DNA of 64,000 nucleotides from Bretschneidera sinensis (GCA_023935145.1 CM043705.1:22103501-22167500), one strand, 5' to 3'; shown: positions 45,997-60,100, counted from the first letter of the stretch. The notes: generated by a model not told the origin, from the sequence alone. A program made the numbers and translations.

Positions 45997-47892
45997 TGAT
46001 AGACCGTTTATTTCGGTCATCAACAAACCCTGCAGAAGATTGTAGTAAAGTGATTAGTAGGGTATCGTTATTGGCCGGGGATTGCGGGTAGTCTATACTT
46101 CATAAAAATAATAATAAATGATTTGATTGGTTTAATTAGCAGTTTATAAACAAATATAAATCTACATCTATTAACATTACATAAGATTAGGGGGTTTTCA
46201 TGATCTGATTTTTCTTTTTACTAATTTTACTAAGGAAATTAAAGAACAATTATTTACAATTGATCATTTTCTCTCACAATTCAGAAAATCAAGTTTGTTA
46301 AATGACTAATCAAATTGTTTCAATGTAGACAACGAATTCGTGCCTCAATCACATATCAGAATTGAATCAAAGTGCAAGCCTAAAGAGATCATGCACTTTA
46401 TAAATTCCTTCTTAGATAATCACTAAGCTTAGGAAAAGTCCATCAGCTAGTTATTTTGTTTAAGCAATCAAGTTAATACTCAGCGCATCCTTACAATTAC
46501 TTAAACAAATCATTAAGATCAAAAGGAATTATGATTCAATAACATGTTCCTTATTCCTATGAAAAAGTCCATGGATAAAGAACATGCAATTTCCAGAACA
46601 TTGGCTATTGTTCATAGCTTTTACCACTTTAAATCGTACTCCAGATCAATTAGGTGATCGAAAGTGCGATTATGGCTTCAATGATTTGCAATATCAAAGT
46701 TTTCAATATAACAGAACTGAAAATTCAACATATGTAATGAATTAATATGTCTACATATCATGAACAATTCAAAAACATTAAAGAATAAATCTGAAAATTA
46801 ACCAACTCATTGAATTAATAATAATATCTAACATAAGAATCCAAGGCTGAAACAATTAAAAAGAATAACCGTAAGGGGTACACTTCTTGAACACACTCAA
46901 GGAAGCTTGAGATGTTAATGGTGATGAACCTCACGGCTATGATGATAGATGAAGGAGAACACATTTTGGAAAAGTACTAATGTGCTCACAATTGGAGAAG
47001 GAATGGTGGAGTGTTTCAGCCTTTTGCTTCTTGAATTTTGAGTAGAGATGGTTCCAAGAGAAAAGATGATCTCTTTCAGCTTACAAACACCCTATTTATA
47101 GAGCTTAGAACAACCCTCTAAGCTTAGGAAAAGCAAGAAAACAATGCTAAAAACAAGCCATGAAACATGCAAGGAAACAATCCCTAAAACATGCAAGGAA
47201 ACAATCCCTAAAACATGCAAAGAATCAAGGAATGGCCAAAAGTAAGAAAGAGGAATACAATCCCGAAATTTCAGGAGGACCCAACTAGTAGAATTCAAAC
47301 GGTCATATCTTCTTCCACACATCTCCAAATGAGCTGAAACTTGTTGGGCTGGAAAGAAGACGTCTTGAACTTCAATTTTGACCTAAGAAAGTCTCAAAAA
47401 TGATATTGTTTGGGCCTGTTATGATGGGCCAAAATCCAGTAGGCTGTTGCATCCGAATCTTCCTCCACTTGGGGCTTGGACCTTGCACCTTGCTTAGTTG
47501 ACAAGAGATTATGTGATCTTTTGTTGTGCAAGCCCATGTTAGGTTGGACATACCCATGTCACTAATGGACTCCAATATTCTCTTGTGTTTTGACACATCA
47601 TCCAAATAATTCCAAGGTGGAACCCTACAAAGAAATCAGAAAATAATAGATAAGGAAAGTTTCCATAATTAGAAAATTTTTTTTAGAATGATAAGACTAT
47701 TTTCTTAATCCACTTAGATTTCCTAAAGTAACTAGAAAACTCATTTTAGCACCTTATTTTACCATTCCCACGTTCACAAGCTTTCTAAATACTAAGAAAA
47801 TAAACTAAGCTCAAAATAACAAAGTTAAGAGAATTACAAAGCCAAATAGGGTAGGAAAGGCATTAAAAACGTAACACAAAGTGTTCCTATCA
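45997..47892 (-). repeat. 3' LTR of Athila-1
   Basis: 1896 bp. The minus strand begins TGATAGGAACAC and ends ACGGTCTATCA. TATA-like box at 47093-47101 (minus CTATAAATA). A 24-bp unit (AACATGCAAGGAAACAATCC..) occurs twice at about 47164-47211, upstream of the TATA box; the LTR of Athila-2 has three. The segment 47079-47560 is shared with element E. Confidence 0.92.
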
Positions 47893-47907
47893 AATTCCCC
47901 CACACTT
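47893..47907 (-). other. Polypurine tract of Athila-1
   Basis: The minus strand reads AAGTGTGGGGGAATT directly before the LTR start TGATAGG. Confidence 0.85.
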
Positions 47908-49636
47908 AGCTTTGGCTAGTCCCTTAGCAAAACAACAGTATGTAACCTAGTAGAATCTCAAGAGAAACAACATAAACTAAATGACACCACAATGACATAA
48001 CACAAATTAAATGACTCTAATCCTTCCAACTTACGTCTCAGAGATCCCTTAGGTAATATGGCATAATAAAGTACGGAGAGCACAAGTTTACCTCAAATAA
48101 ACAAGCTACGGAGTTATTAAGATTATATAACATTCGTACTTTGAGTGTGTGTGTGTGAATAATCAGCCAAGAGTAAGTGTAATATGCCACCCTCGAGTTA
48201 ATGCACAAATAGTATCAAATTTTACTTCTCACAATGCATCACTCTGGTTTTCACTCATTTAAATGTGGTACTAGCTATACTAATTACTCAATCACTTGTG
48301 AAAACAGTTTAAACCATAGGCTTGCTTGTGCACCCACTCTTCACATCAAAAACAGAACATCAAAGGATCAGGAGGTCTTTGAAAGGGTTGTAATGGGGCT
48401 AAAGGGTCAAGGTTTCATAAGAAAGAAGAGAAAGGATGTCACAAAATTTCCTTAGAACTAGAAAGCATTCAATAACGTCATAAATAGATCATAATTATTA
48501 AGTACCACGTTTCCATCACAATAGGGTGGATTTAATCACTTTGGCTTTCAACTTGCTTTAAAGACTCATAATACTCCCAATTCTTCAGAACTTGTATTTT
48601 TTTGAAACACAGCAATTTTTTTTTCCTATTACTCCTTTTATCTTTTTTTTTTTTGTTTTTTTTTGTTTTTTTGTTTTTGTTTTGTTTTTTTTTTGTTTTT
48701 TTTTCGAAACAACCACCTTAGAACCATATGAAATTCCCCCACACTTATGCTTTTCCACCATCTCCACATTACAAATCAATATAAACAAGATCCAAGCTCC
48801 CTAGTTCCAAGGAAAAATAGTAGGTAAAGTGTTTTAAGTTCATAAGGGTAAATGAATGTGGGTTAATGAAGAAAATAAGCTAATTCAGGCTCAAAATGCT
48901 ATCTAGGGGTCAAATCATGATCAGGTTAAAGGTTATTTAGTCATGGTGGTAAAATCCTAATTTGCCTCCTTCTTCTCCAAATCTGAACATGTACGATCGT
49001 CTCAAGTGGTTTAAAAGCAAGTTCTAGAAAACATTATATTCACAAGATGCACTCAGAAGAGAATTTGAATTGATATGCATAATGAATCAATTATAAGGCT
49101 CGAAAAACTCACAAATATTGTGGGATTATGCAAGTATCATTCAATATGTCTCCATGCTTCACTCTAAGGCAACAGATTACTCAAATCAAGGCTAATGTGC
49201 ATCAAAATTTCAATTTCCAAGTATGACTATAATATAAGCAAATTAACTCCATTTCTTGTTTTATCTTTAAAAGTATGCTCAAACTCTTTAAAAACCATTA
49301 AGAATCAGTTTCATCATTGAGTTGGAAGAGGTCCTAAAACCTAAAAAGCAATGATATGACTCAAAAAGATGTAAATCCCTCTCCCACACTTAAATGGTAC
49401 ATTGTCCTCAATGTATATCAGAATAAGCATGTAATATAGAATATAAACATGGGTAAGGTATTTACGAAAATCACACAAAACAAATAACATATAAAGATCA
49501 ACCAACGTAAATGGAAGAGAGAAAGAAAATGCAAATCTGTGTTAATGACTCCTCCACAGCTTCGGTTGAATTGGGTTGCCTCCCAAGCAGCGCTTTAATG
49601 TTTACAGTCTTTCAGCCTAGACTTTGTACCTTATTT
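47908..49636. other. 3' untranslated spacer of Athila-1
   Basis: About 1.7 kb between pol and the 3' LTR, almost the same as 55436-57132. It holds a T-rich tract near 48597-48703 and a second copy of the purine-tract motif (GTGTGGGGGAATTTCATATG, minus strand, near 48732-48751). No env-like ORF is present, although many Athila elements carry one here. Confidence 0.75.
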
Positions 49637-52600
49637 TTAGTCCTTTGTGAGTGGCACCTCTAGGAGGGGTACATCCTCCACAGTATGCTCCTCAAAAGCG
49701 TCATAGTAAGGTTTCAAGCGATGACCATTCACCTTGAATTCATTTCCAGTTTTGTCACTTTTTATCTGCATAGCACCATGAGGAAAAATATTAGTGACAA
49801 TGAATGGACCCACCCATCTAGAACGTAACTTACCAGGAAAAAGTTTAAGTCTAGAATGGAAGAGAAGAACTTTTTGGCCCACAACAAAGGCCTTACCACG
49901 GATCATCTTATCATGAAAAGCTCTAGTTTTCTCCTTGTAGATCCATGCACTATCATATGCCTCGTTTATGATTTCCTCAAGTTCATTCAGTTGGAGTTTT
50001 CTATGTAAACCAGCCTCATCAATGTCCATGTTGAAAGACTTAACAGCCCACCATGCCCTATGCTCAAGCTCAACTGGTAAGTGACACGCTTTACCATAGA
50101 CAAGTCTGAATGGAGACATCCCAATTGGCGTCTTGTAAGCTGTCCTATAAGCCCAAAGTGCATCATCAAGTCTTTTGCTCCAATCCTTGCGTGTAGGGCC
50201 CACAGTCTTCTCCAAAATCCCCTTAATCTCACGATTTGAGACCTCTGCTTGTCCACTCGTCTGAGGATGATAAGGTGTTGCCACCTTATGAGTCACTTTG
50301 TACTTCTTGAGCAAGGCCTCAATTGTACGGTTGCAGAAGTGTAATCCACCATCACTAATAATCACACGAGGCATTCCAAACCTAGCAAATATGTTAGATC
50401 TCAAGAAATCTACAACAACTTTAGAGTCATTAGTTCTGGTGGCTTTAGCCTCCACCCACTTAGACACATAATCAACAGCCAAAAGAATGTAAAGAAACCC
50501 GTTAGATGAAGGAAACGGCCCCATGAAATCAATGCCCCAAACATCGAAAATCTCAACAGTTATAATATGGGCCATGGGCATCTGATCCCTAGAGCCTAAA
50601 TTACCTGTCCTTTGGCACCTGTCACAAGTCATGCAATACAAGTATGCATCCTTAAAAATAGAAGGCCAGAAAAAACCACAATCTAATACCTTACGAGCTG
50701 TCCTACGAGCACCAAAGTGTCCACCACAAGACTCAGAATGACAAAAGGCAAGTATCGATTTATGCTCAGATTCAGGGACACACCTCCTAATGATTTGATC
50801 ACTACAATGCTTCCACAAATAAGGTTCATCCCATATGTAATGCCTAGCCATATGCTTAAGTTTTTCTTTATTAGAACGAGGTAAAGTGTCAGGAAATTGC
50901 CTAGTAACTAAATAATTCACAATATCAGCATACCAAGGCTCACTTACCTCAATCCCAAAGAGCTGCTCATCTGGGAATGATTCTTGCAGGGGTAGGACGT
51001 CCTCCTCATGAACAAGTCTGCTCAAATGGTCAGCTACCAAGTTTTCGCTCCCCTTCTTGTCCTTGATCTCCAAATCAAATTCTTGAAGCAAAAGCACCCA
51101 TCTAATCAGTCTCGGTTTGGCCTCCTTCTTTGTCATCAGATACTTCAAAGCTGCATGATCAGTATAAACAACAACTTTAGTTTGAAGTAAATAAGAGCGA
51201 AATTTATCTAAGGCAAAAACAACAGCAAGGAGCTCTTTTTCAGTTGTGGAATAGTTTAGTTGAGCATCATTGAGTGTCCTAGAGGCATAGTAGATGGCAT
51301 AGGGCTTCTTGTCCATTCTTTGTCCCAAAACAGCCCCAACGGCGTAATCTGAGGCGTCACACATCAATTCAAAAGGTAAGGACCAATTAGGTGGAGACAT
51401 GATGGGAGCGGTAGTCAATAACTCCTTCAGCTTCTCAAAAGCTTTCTTGCACTCCTCATCAAACTCAAAGAGAGTGTCCTTCTGAAGTAAACAGCACAAG
51501 GGCCTTGATACATTGGAGAAATCCTTGATAAACCTCCTGTAAAATCCTGCATGACCAAGAAATGAACGAACCTCTCTCACACAAGTGGGAGAGGGTAAGT
51601 AACGCACAAGATCTACCTTAGATTTATCAACCTCAATCCCCTTAGCAGATATGATATGTCCTAAAACAATCCCTTGAGTCACCATGAAGTGACATTTTTC
51701 CCAATTTAGAACCAAGTTTGTTTCAACACAACGTTTCAGAATAAGTTCCAAATTTCCTAAGCATGCATCAAAATCTCTACCAAAGACACTAAAATCATCC
51801 ATAAAGACCTCAATGATATTCTCGATGTATTCAGAGAAAATGGAGAGCATACAACGTTGAAACGTACCTGGTGCATTGCACAATCCGAATGGCATACGTC
51901 TGTAGGCATAAGTGCCAAAAGGGCAAGTGAAGGTGGTCTTCTCTTGGTCCTCTTGCGCTATACAGATCTGGTTGTACCCACTATATCCATCCAAAAAACA
52001 ATAAAAAGGATAACCAGCTAACCTCTCGAGCATCTGATCGATGAAGGGCAGAGGGAAATGGTCCTTTCTTGTTGAAGCATTGAGCTTCCTATAGTCTATG
52101 CAAACTCGATAACGAGTTACCACTCTTTGAGATACAAGCTCATTCTCCTCATTCTTTACCACAGTAACTCCTGACTTCTTTGGCACAACTTGAATAGGAG
52201 ATACCCACTTGCTATCTGAAATAGGGTAAATAACGCCACAATCAAGTAACTTAATTACCTCATCTTGCACAACCTTCATCATAGGTGGATGTAGGCGTCT
52301 CTGGGCATCTCTGGTGGGTTTGGCACCATCCTCCAACAGGATCCTTTGGACGCACATGGTTGGGCTAATTCCCTTGATATCTGCCAAAGTCCAACCAATG
52401 GCGGTCTTGTACTTCTTCAGAACGTCCACAAGCTTCTTTTCTTGGTCCTCCTCCAACTTCGAGGATATAATAACAGGCAGCGTCTCATTGTCCCCCAAAA
52501 AGACATACTTCAAGTGATCTGGCAAAACCTTAAGCTCAAGTGTAGGGGCATGTATCACTGAAGGTAAAAATTTGTTAGTGGAAATAGGAAAGGACAAAGG

Positions 52601-53493
52601 AGGAATAGACCTTGGTAATATGGGTCGGGCCTCAAGGGAGGCTATGGTTTTGATCACAATGGGCTCTTCAGCCTTCTCTAACTCAGCCCTAGAAATGGAT
52701 TCTCCATTCTCAGTATAACCAACTCCTTGAGAGAGTGTTACTTTCAACTCATCCTCTTCCATTGCTTCCAAAAATCTCTGCGCAAGTGAGTTAATATCAT
52801 CAATAGAAAAACAGGGTTTAATGTCAGTCAATGGATACCTCATGGCTTCAAAGATGTTGAAGCGTATAACTTCATTATCAAATTCCATGGTTAGAGTTCC
52901 CTCATAAACACCGATCTTTGTTCTTGCGGTCCTCATGAATGGGCGCCCTAAAAGCAACGGAGTAGAATTTAGGGGAGAATCTTCCATATCAATGATATAG
53001 AAGTCTGCAGGAAAAATGAGTTGATTTACTTGCACAAGAACATCTTCAACGTATCCTTTAGGATACTTATTAGATCGATCAGCCAATTGGATAACAACAT
53101 TATCACTTTTAAGTGCACCTAGCTCTAAAGAAGCATAAAGACTATAAGGCATCACATTAATTGAAGCTCCTAAGTCTAGCATGACATTATCAAATTTGTT
53201 GGTACCAATCACACAAGGAACAAAAAAACTCATTGGATCCTTAAGCTTTGGTGGCAATTTCCTTTGGATGACAGCAGAGACTGTCTCATTCAACTTCACC
53301 ACCTCCTTCTCACGAGTCTGCCTCCTTGTAGTGCAAAGCTCCTTCAGAAACTTGGCATATCTTGGCACTTGCTTCAAGCACTCAATCAAAGGCATGTTGA
53401 CTTGTACCTTCTTAAAAATCTCCAAGATGGCCTGATCAGATTCATCCTTCTTGGTTTTGGCAAACCTACTAGGAAAAGGTACACGAGCAAAAG
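49637..53493 (-). CDS. Athila-1 protease-RT-RNase H-integrase, 5' truncated by insertion
   Basis: The frame is open from the junction at 53493 to a stop at 49637; the first ATG inside it is at 53425 (1262 codons), but the true start lies beyond Athila-2. Domains in order are protease ([17 protein letters not shown], about residue 80 from that ATG), RT ([20 protein letters not shown] near residue 541), RNase H ([25 protein letters not shown]), integrase zinc finger ([22 protein letters not shown]) and integrase core ([29 protein letters not shown]). There are no stops. It is nearly identical to Athila-2, with a few residue changes such as RVVTRYR for RVVTGYR. Without gag, start codon and 5' LTR alongside it is not expressed as a unit. 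Confidence 0.88.
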
Positions 53494-55420
53494 TGATAGA
53501 CCGTTTATTTCGGTCATCAACAAACCCTGCAGAAGATTGTAGTAAAGTGATTAGTAGGGTATCGTTATTGGCCGGGGATTGCGGGTACTCTATACTAAAG
53601 AGTCATAAAAATAATAATAAATGATTTGATTGGTTTAATTAGCAGTTTATAAACAAATATAAATCTACATCTATTAACATTACATAAGATTAGAGGGTTT
53701 TCATGATCTGATTTTTCTTTTTACTAATTTTACTAAGGAAATTAAAGAACAATTATTTACAATTGATCATTTTCTCTCACAATTCAGAAAATCAAGTTTG
53801 TTAAATGACTAATCAAATTGTTTCAATGTAGACAACGAATTCGTGCCTCAATCACATATCAGAATTGAATCAAAGTGCAAGCCTAAAGAGATCATGCACT
53901 TTATAAATTCCTTCTTAGATAATCACTAAGCTTAGGAAAAGTCCATCAGCTAGTTATTTTGTTTAAGCAATCAAGTTAATACTCAGCGCATCCTTACAAT
54001 TACTTAAACAAATCATTAAGATCAAAAGGAATTGTGATTCAATAACATGTTCCTTATTCCTATGAAAAAGTCCATGGATAAAGAACATGCAATTTCCAGA
54101 ACATTGGCTATTGTTCATAGCTTTTACCACTTTAAATCGTACTCCAGATCAATTAGGTGATCGAAAGTGCGATTATGGCTTCAATGATTTGCAATATCAA
54201 AGTTTTCAATATAACAGAACTGAAAATTCAACATATGTAATGAATTAATATGTCTACATATCATGAACAATTCAAAAACATTAAAGAATAAATCTGAAAA
54301 TTAACCAACTCATTGAATTAATAATAATATCTAACATAAGAATCCAAGGCTGGAACAATTAAAAAGAATAGCCGTAAGGGGTACACTTCTTGAACACACT
54401 CAAGGAAGCTTGAGATGTTAATGGTGATGAACCTCACGGCTATGATGATAGATGAAGGAGAACACATTTTGGAAAAGTCCTAATGTGCTCACAATTGGAG
54501 AAGGAATGGTGGAGTGTTTCAGCCTTTTGCTTCTTGAATTTTGAGTAGAGATGGTTCCAAGAGAAAAGATGATCTCTTTCAGCTTACAAACACCCTATTT
54601 ATAGAGCTTAGAACAACCCTCTAAGCTTAGGAAAAGCAAGAAAATAATGCTAAAAACAAGCCATGAAACATGCAAGGAAACAATCCCTAAAACATGCAAG
54701 GAAACAATCCCTAAAACATGCAAGGAAACAATCCCTAAAACATGCAAAGAATCAAGGAATGGCCAAAAGTAAGAAAGAGGAATACAATCCCGAAATTTCA
54801 GGAGGACCCAACTAGTAGAATTCAAACGATCATATCTTCTTCCACACATCTCCAAATGAGCTGAAACTTGTTGGGCTGGAAAGAAGACGTCTTGAACTTC
54901 AATTTGGACCTAAGAAAGTCTCAAAAATGATATTGTTTGGGCCTGTTATGATGGGCCAAAATCCAGTAGGCTGTTGCATCCGAATCTTCCTCCACTTTGG
55001 GCTTGGACCTTGCACCTTGCTTAGTTAACAAGAAATTATGTGATTTTTTGTTGGGCAAGCCCATGTTAGGTTGGACATACCCATGTCACTAATGAACTCC
55101 AATATTCTCTTGTGTTTTGACACATCATCCAAATAATTTCAAGGTGGAACCCTACAAAGAAATCAGCAAATAATAGATAAGGAAAGTTTCCATAATTAGA
55201 AAAGTTTCTTAGAATGATAAGACTATTTTCTTAATCCACTTAGATTTCCTAAAGTAACTAGGAAAACTCATTTTAGCGCCTTATTTTACCATTCCCACGT
55301 TCACAAGCTTTTTTAAATACTAAGAAAAGAAACTAAGCTCAAAATAACAAAGTTAAGAGAATTGCAAAGCCAAATAGGGTAGGAAATGCATTAAAAACGT
55401 AACACAAAGTGTTCCTATCA
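53494..55420 (-). repeat. 3' LTR of Athila-2
   Basis: 1927 bp, TG..CA ends with the inverted hexamer TGATAG/CTATCA. TATA-like box at 54596-54604. Three copies of the 24-bp unit at about 54667-54738 lie upstream of the TATA box on the minus strand. It starts directly against the interior of Athila-1. Confidence 0.93.
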
Positions 55421-55435
55421 AATTCCCCCACACTT
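55421..55435 (-). other. Polypurine tract of Athila-2
   Basis: Minus strand AAGTGTGGGGGAATT immediately before TGATAGGAAC, the LTR start. Confidence 0.88.
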
Positions 55436-57132
55436 AGCTTTGGCTAGTCCCTTAGCAAAACAACAGTATGTAACCTAGTAGAATCTCAAGAAAAACAACA
55501 TAAACTAAATGACACCACAATGACATAACACAAATTAAATGACTCTAATCCTTCCAACTTATGTCTCAGAGATCCTTTAGGCAATATGGCATAATAAAGT
55601 ACGGAGAGCACAAGTTTACCTCAAATAAACAAGCTACGGAGTTATTAAGATTATATAACATTCGTACTTTGAGCGTGTGTGTGTGAATAATCAGCAAAGA
55701 GTAAGTGTAATATGCCACCCTCGAGTTAATGCACAAATAGTATCAAATTTTACTTCTCACAATGCATCACTCTTGTTTTCACTCATTTAAATGTGGTGCT
55801 AGCTATACTAATTACTCAATCACTTGTGAAAACAGTTTAAACCATAGGCTTGCTTGTGCACCCACTCTCCACATCAAAAACAGAACATCAAAGGATCAGG
55901 AGGTCTTTGAAAGGGTTGTAATGGGGCTAAAGGGTCAAGGTTTCATAAGAAAGAAGAGAAAGGATGTCACAAAATTTCCTTAGAACTAGAAAGGATTCAA
56001 TAACGTCATAAATAGATCATCATTATTAAGTACCACGTTTCCATCACAATAGGGTGGATTTAATCACTTTGGCTTTCAACTTGCTTTAAAGACTCATAAT
56101 TCTCCCAATTCTTCAGAACTTGTATTTTTTTGAAACACAACAATTTTTTTTTTTCCTATTACTCCTTTTATCTTCTTTCTTTTTTTTTTTTTTTTTTTTT
56201 CCCGAAACAACCACCTTAGAACCATATGAAATTCCCCCACACTTATGCTTTTCCACCATCTCCACAGTACAAATCAATTATACAAGATCCAAGCTCCCTA
56301 GTTCTAACGAAAAATGGTAGGTAAAGTGTTTAAGTTCGTAAGGGTAAATGAATGTGGGTTAATGAAGAAAATAAGCTAATTCAGGCTCAAAATGGTATCT
56401 AGGGGTCAAATCATGATCAGGTTAAAGGCTATTTAGTCATGGTGGTAAAATCCTAATTTGCCTCCGTCTTCTCCAAATCTGAACATGTACGATCGTCTCA
56501 AGTGGTTTAAAAGCAAGTTCTAGAAAACATTATATTCACAAGATGCACTCAGAAGAGAATTTGAATTGATATGCATAATGAATCAATTATAAGGCTCAAA
56601 AAACTCACAAATATTGTGGGATTATGCAAGTATCATTCAATATGTCTCCATGCTTCACTCTAAGGCAACAGATTACTCAAATCAAGGCTAATGTGCATCA
56701 AAATTTCAATTTCCAAGTATGACTACAATATAAGCAAATTAACTCCATTTCTTGTTTTATCTTTAAAAGTATGCTCAAACTCTTTAAAAACCATTAAGAA
56801 TCAGTTTCATCATTGAGTTGGAAGAGGTCCTAAAACCTAAAAAGCAATGATATGACTCAAAAAGATGTAAATCCCTCTCCCACACTTAAATCGTACATTG
56901 TCCTCAATGTATATCAAAATAAGCATGTAATATAGAATATAAAAATGGGTAAGGTATTTACGAAAATCACACAAAACAAATAACATATAAAGATCAACCA
57001 ACGTAAATGGAAGAGAGAAAGAGAATGCAAATCTGTGTTAATGACTCCTCCACAGCTTCGGTTGAATTGGGTTGCCTCCCAAGCAGCGCTTTAATGTTTA
57101 CAGTCTTTCAGCCTAGACTTTGTACCTTGTTT
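55436..57132. other. 3' untranslated spacer of Athila-2
   Basis: No gene and no env-like ORF. A T-rich tract is at about 56126-56201. A second purine-tract copy (GTGTGGGGGAATTTCATATG, minus strand) lies at about 56229-56248, and a weaker TTTAAGTGTGGGAGAGGG near 56874-56890. The match with 47908-49636 is close throughout. Confidence 0.75.
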
Positions 57133-60100
57133 TTAGTCCTTTGTGAGTGGCACCTCTAGGAGGGGTACATCCTCCACAGTATGCTCCTCAAAAGCCTCAT
57201 AGTAAGGTTTCAAGCGATGACCATTCACCTTGAATTCATTTCCAGTTTTTTCACTTTTTATCTGCATAGCACCATGAGGAAAAATATTAGTGACAATGAA
57301 TGGACCCACCCATCTAGAACGTAACTTACCAGGAAAAAGTTTAAGTCTAGAATGGAAGAGAAGAACTTTTTGGCCCACAACAAAGGCCTTGCCACGGATC
57401 ATCTTATCATGAAAAGCTCTAGTTTTCTCCTTGTAGATCCATGCACTATCATATGCCTCGTTTCTGATTTCCTCAAGTTCATTCAGTTGGAGTTTCCTAT
57501 GTAAACCAGCCTCATCAATGTCCATGTTGAAAGACTTAACAGCCCACCATGCCCTATGCTCAAGCTCAACTGGTAAGTGACACGCTTTACCATAGACAAG
57601 TCTGAATGGAGACATCCCAATTGGCGTCTTATAAGCTGTCCTATAAGCCCAAAGTGCATCATCAAGTCTTTTGCTCCAATCCTTTCGTGTAGGGCCCACA
57701 GTCTTCTCCAAAATCCCCTTAATCTCACGATTTGAGACCTCTGCTTGTCCACTCGTCTGAGGATGATAAGGTGTTGCCACCTTATGAGTCACTTTGTACT
57801 TTTTGAGCAGGGCCTCAATTGTACGGTTGCAGAAGTGTAATCCACCATCACTAATAATCACACGAGGCATTCCAAACCTAGCAAATATGTTAGATCTCAA
57901 GAAATCTACAACAACTTTAGAGTCATTAGTTCTGGTGGCTTTAGCCTCCACCCACTTAGACACATAATCAACAGCCAAAAGAATGTAAAGAAACCCGTTA
58001 GATGAAGGAAACGGCCCCATGAAATCAACGCCCCAAACATCGAAAATCTCAACAGTTATAATATGGGCCATGGGCATCTGATCCCTAGAGCCTAAATTAC
58101 CTGTCCTCTGGCACCTGTCACAAGTCATGCAATACAAGTATGCATCCTTAAAAATAGAAGGCCAGAAAAAGCCACAATCTAATACCTTACGGGCTGTCCT
58201 ACGAGCACCAAAGTGTCCACCACAAGACTCAGAATGACAAAAGGCAAGTATCGATTTATGCTCAGATTCAGGGACACACCTCCTAATGATTTGATCACTA
58301 CAATGTTTCCACAAATAAGGTTCATCCCATATGTAATGCCTAGCCATATGCTTAAGTTTTTCTTTATTAGAACGAGGTAAAGTGTCAGGAAATTGCCTAG
58401 TAACTAAATAATTCACAATATCAGCATACCAAGGCTCACTTACCTCAATCCCAAAGAGCTGCTCATCTGGGAATGATTCTTGCAGGGGTAGGACGTCCTC
58501 CTCATGAACAAGTCTGCTCAAATGGTCAGCTACCAAGTTTTCACTCCCCTTCTTGTCCTTGATCTCCAAATCAAATTCTTGAAGCAAAAGCACCCATCTA
58601 ATCAGTCTCGGTTTGGCCTCCTTCTTTGTCATCAGATACTTCAAAGCTGCATGATCAGTATAAACAACAACTTTAGTTTGAAGTAAATAAGAGCGAAATT
58701 TATCTAAGGCAAAAACAACAGCAAGGAGCTCTTTTTCAGTTGTGGAATAGTTTAGTTGAGCATCATTGAGTGTCCTAGAGGCATAGTAGATGGCATAGGG
58801 CTTCTTGTCCATTCTTTGTCCCAAAACAGCCCCAACGGCATAATCTGAGGCGTCACACATCAATTCAAAAGTTAAGGACCAATTAGGTGGAGACATGATG
58901 GGAGCAGTAGTCAATAACTCCTTCAGCTTCTCAAAAGCTTTCTTGCACTCCTCATCAAACTCAAAGAGAGTGTCCTTCTGAAGTAAAAGGCACAAGGGCC
59001 TTGATACATTGGAGAAATCCTTGATAAACCTCCTGTAAAATCCTGCATGACCAAGAAATGAACGAACCTCTCTCACACAAGTGGGAGAGGGTAAGTAACG
59101 CACAAGATCTACCTTAGATTTATCAACCTCAATCCCCCTAGCAGATATGATATGTCCTAAAACAATCCCTTGAGTCACCATGAAGTGACATTTTTCCCAA
59201 TTTAGAACCAAGTTTGTTTCAACACAACGTTTCAGAATAAGTTCCAAATTTCCTAAGCATGCATCAAAATCTCTACCAAAGACACTAAAATCATCCATAA
59301 AGACCTCAATGATATTCTCGATGTATTCAGAGAAAATGGAGAGCATACAACGTTGAAACGTACCTGGTGCATTGCACAATCCGAATGGCATACGTCTGTA
59401 GGCATAAGTGCCAAAAGGGCAAGTGAAGGTGGTCTTCTCTTGGTCTTCTTGCGCTATATAGATCTGGTTGTACCCACTATATCCATCCAAAAAACAATAA
59501 AAAGGATAACCAGCTAACCTCTCGAGCATCTGATCGATGAAGGGCAGAGGGAAATGGTCCTTTCTTGTTGAAGCATTGAGCTTCCTATAGTCTATGCAAA
59601 CTCGATAACCAGTTACCACTCTTTGAGGTACAAGCTCATTCTCCTCATTCTTTACCACAGTAACTCCTGACTTCTTTGGCACAACTTGAACAGGAGACAC
59701 CCACTTGCTATCTGAAATAGGGTAAATAACGCCACAATCAAGTAACTTAATTACCTCATCTTGCACAACCTTCATCATAGGTGGATGTAGGCGTCTCTGG
59801 GCATCTCTGGTGGGTTTGGCACCATCCTCCAACAGGATCCTATGGACGCACATGGTTGGGCTAATTCCCTTGATATCTGCCAAAGTCCAACCAATGGCGG
59901 TCTTGTACTTCTTCAGAACGTCCACAAGCTTCTTTTCTTGGTCCTCCTCCAACTTCGAGGATATAATAACAGGCAGCGTCTCATTGTCCCCCAAAAAGAC
60001 ATACTTCAAGTGATCTGGCAAAACCTTAAGCTCAAGTGTAGGGGCCTGTATCATTGAAGGTAAAAATTTGTTAGTGGAAATAGGAAAGGACAAAGGAGGA

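Larger units (their letters stand above)
45997..53493 (-). mobile_element. Athila-1: Athila-like Ty3/gypsy element, interrupted by Athila-2
   Basis: The 3' LTR is 45997-47892; the interior runs to 53493, where Athila-2 begins. The coding region is nearly identical to that of Athila-2 up to base 53493 and then stops dead at the end of the LTR of Athila-2. The last five bases (AAAAG, 53489-53493) are also what the intact copy has at this point, as expected for a TSD. Gag, primer site and 5' LTR should therefore continue after Athila-2, beyond 64000. The left flank is AGCCC (45992-45996). Confidence 0.88.

Noticed and set aside
47908..49636. An env-like gene in the Athila 3' region
   Set aside because: No frame of useful length, no signal peptide or membrane anchor is seen in either Athila copy between pol and the 3' LTR.
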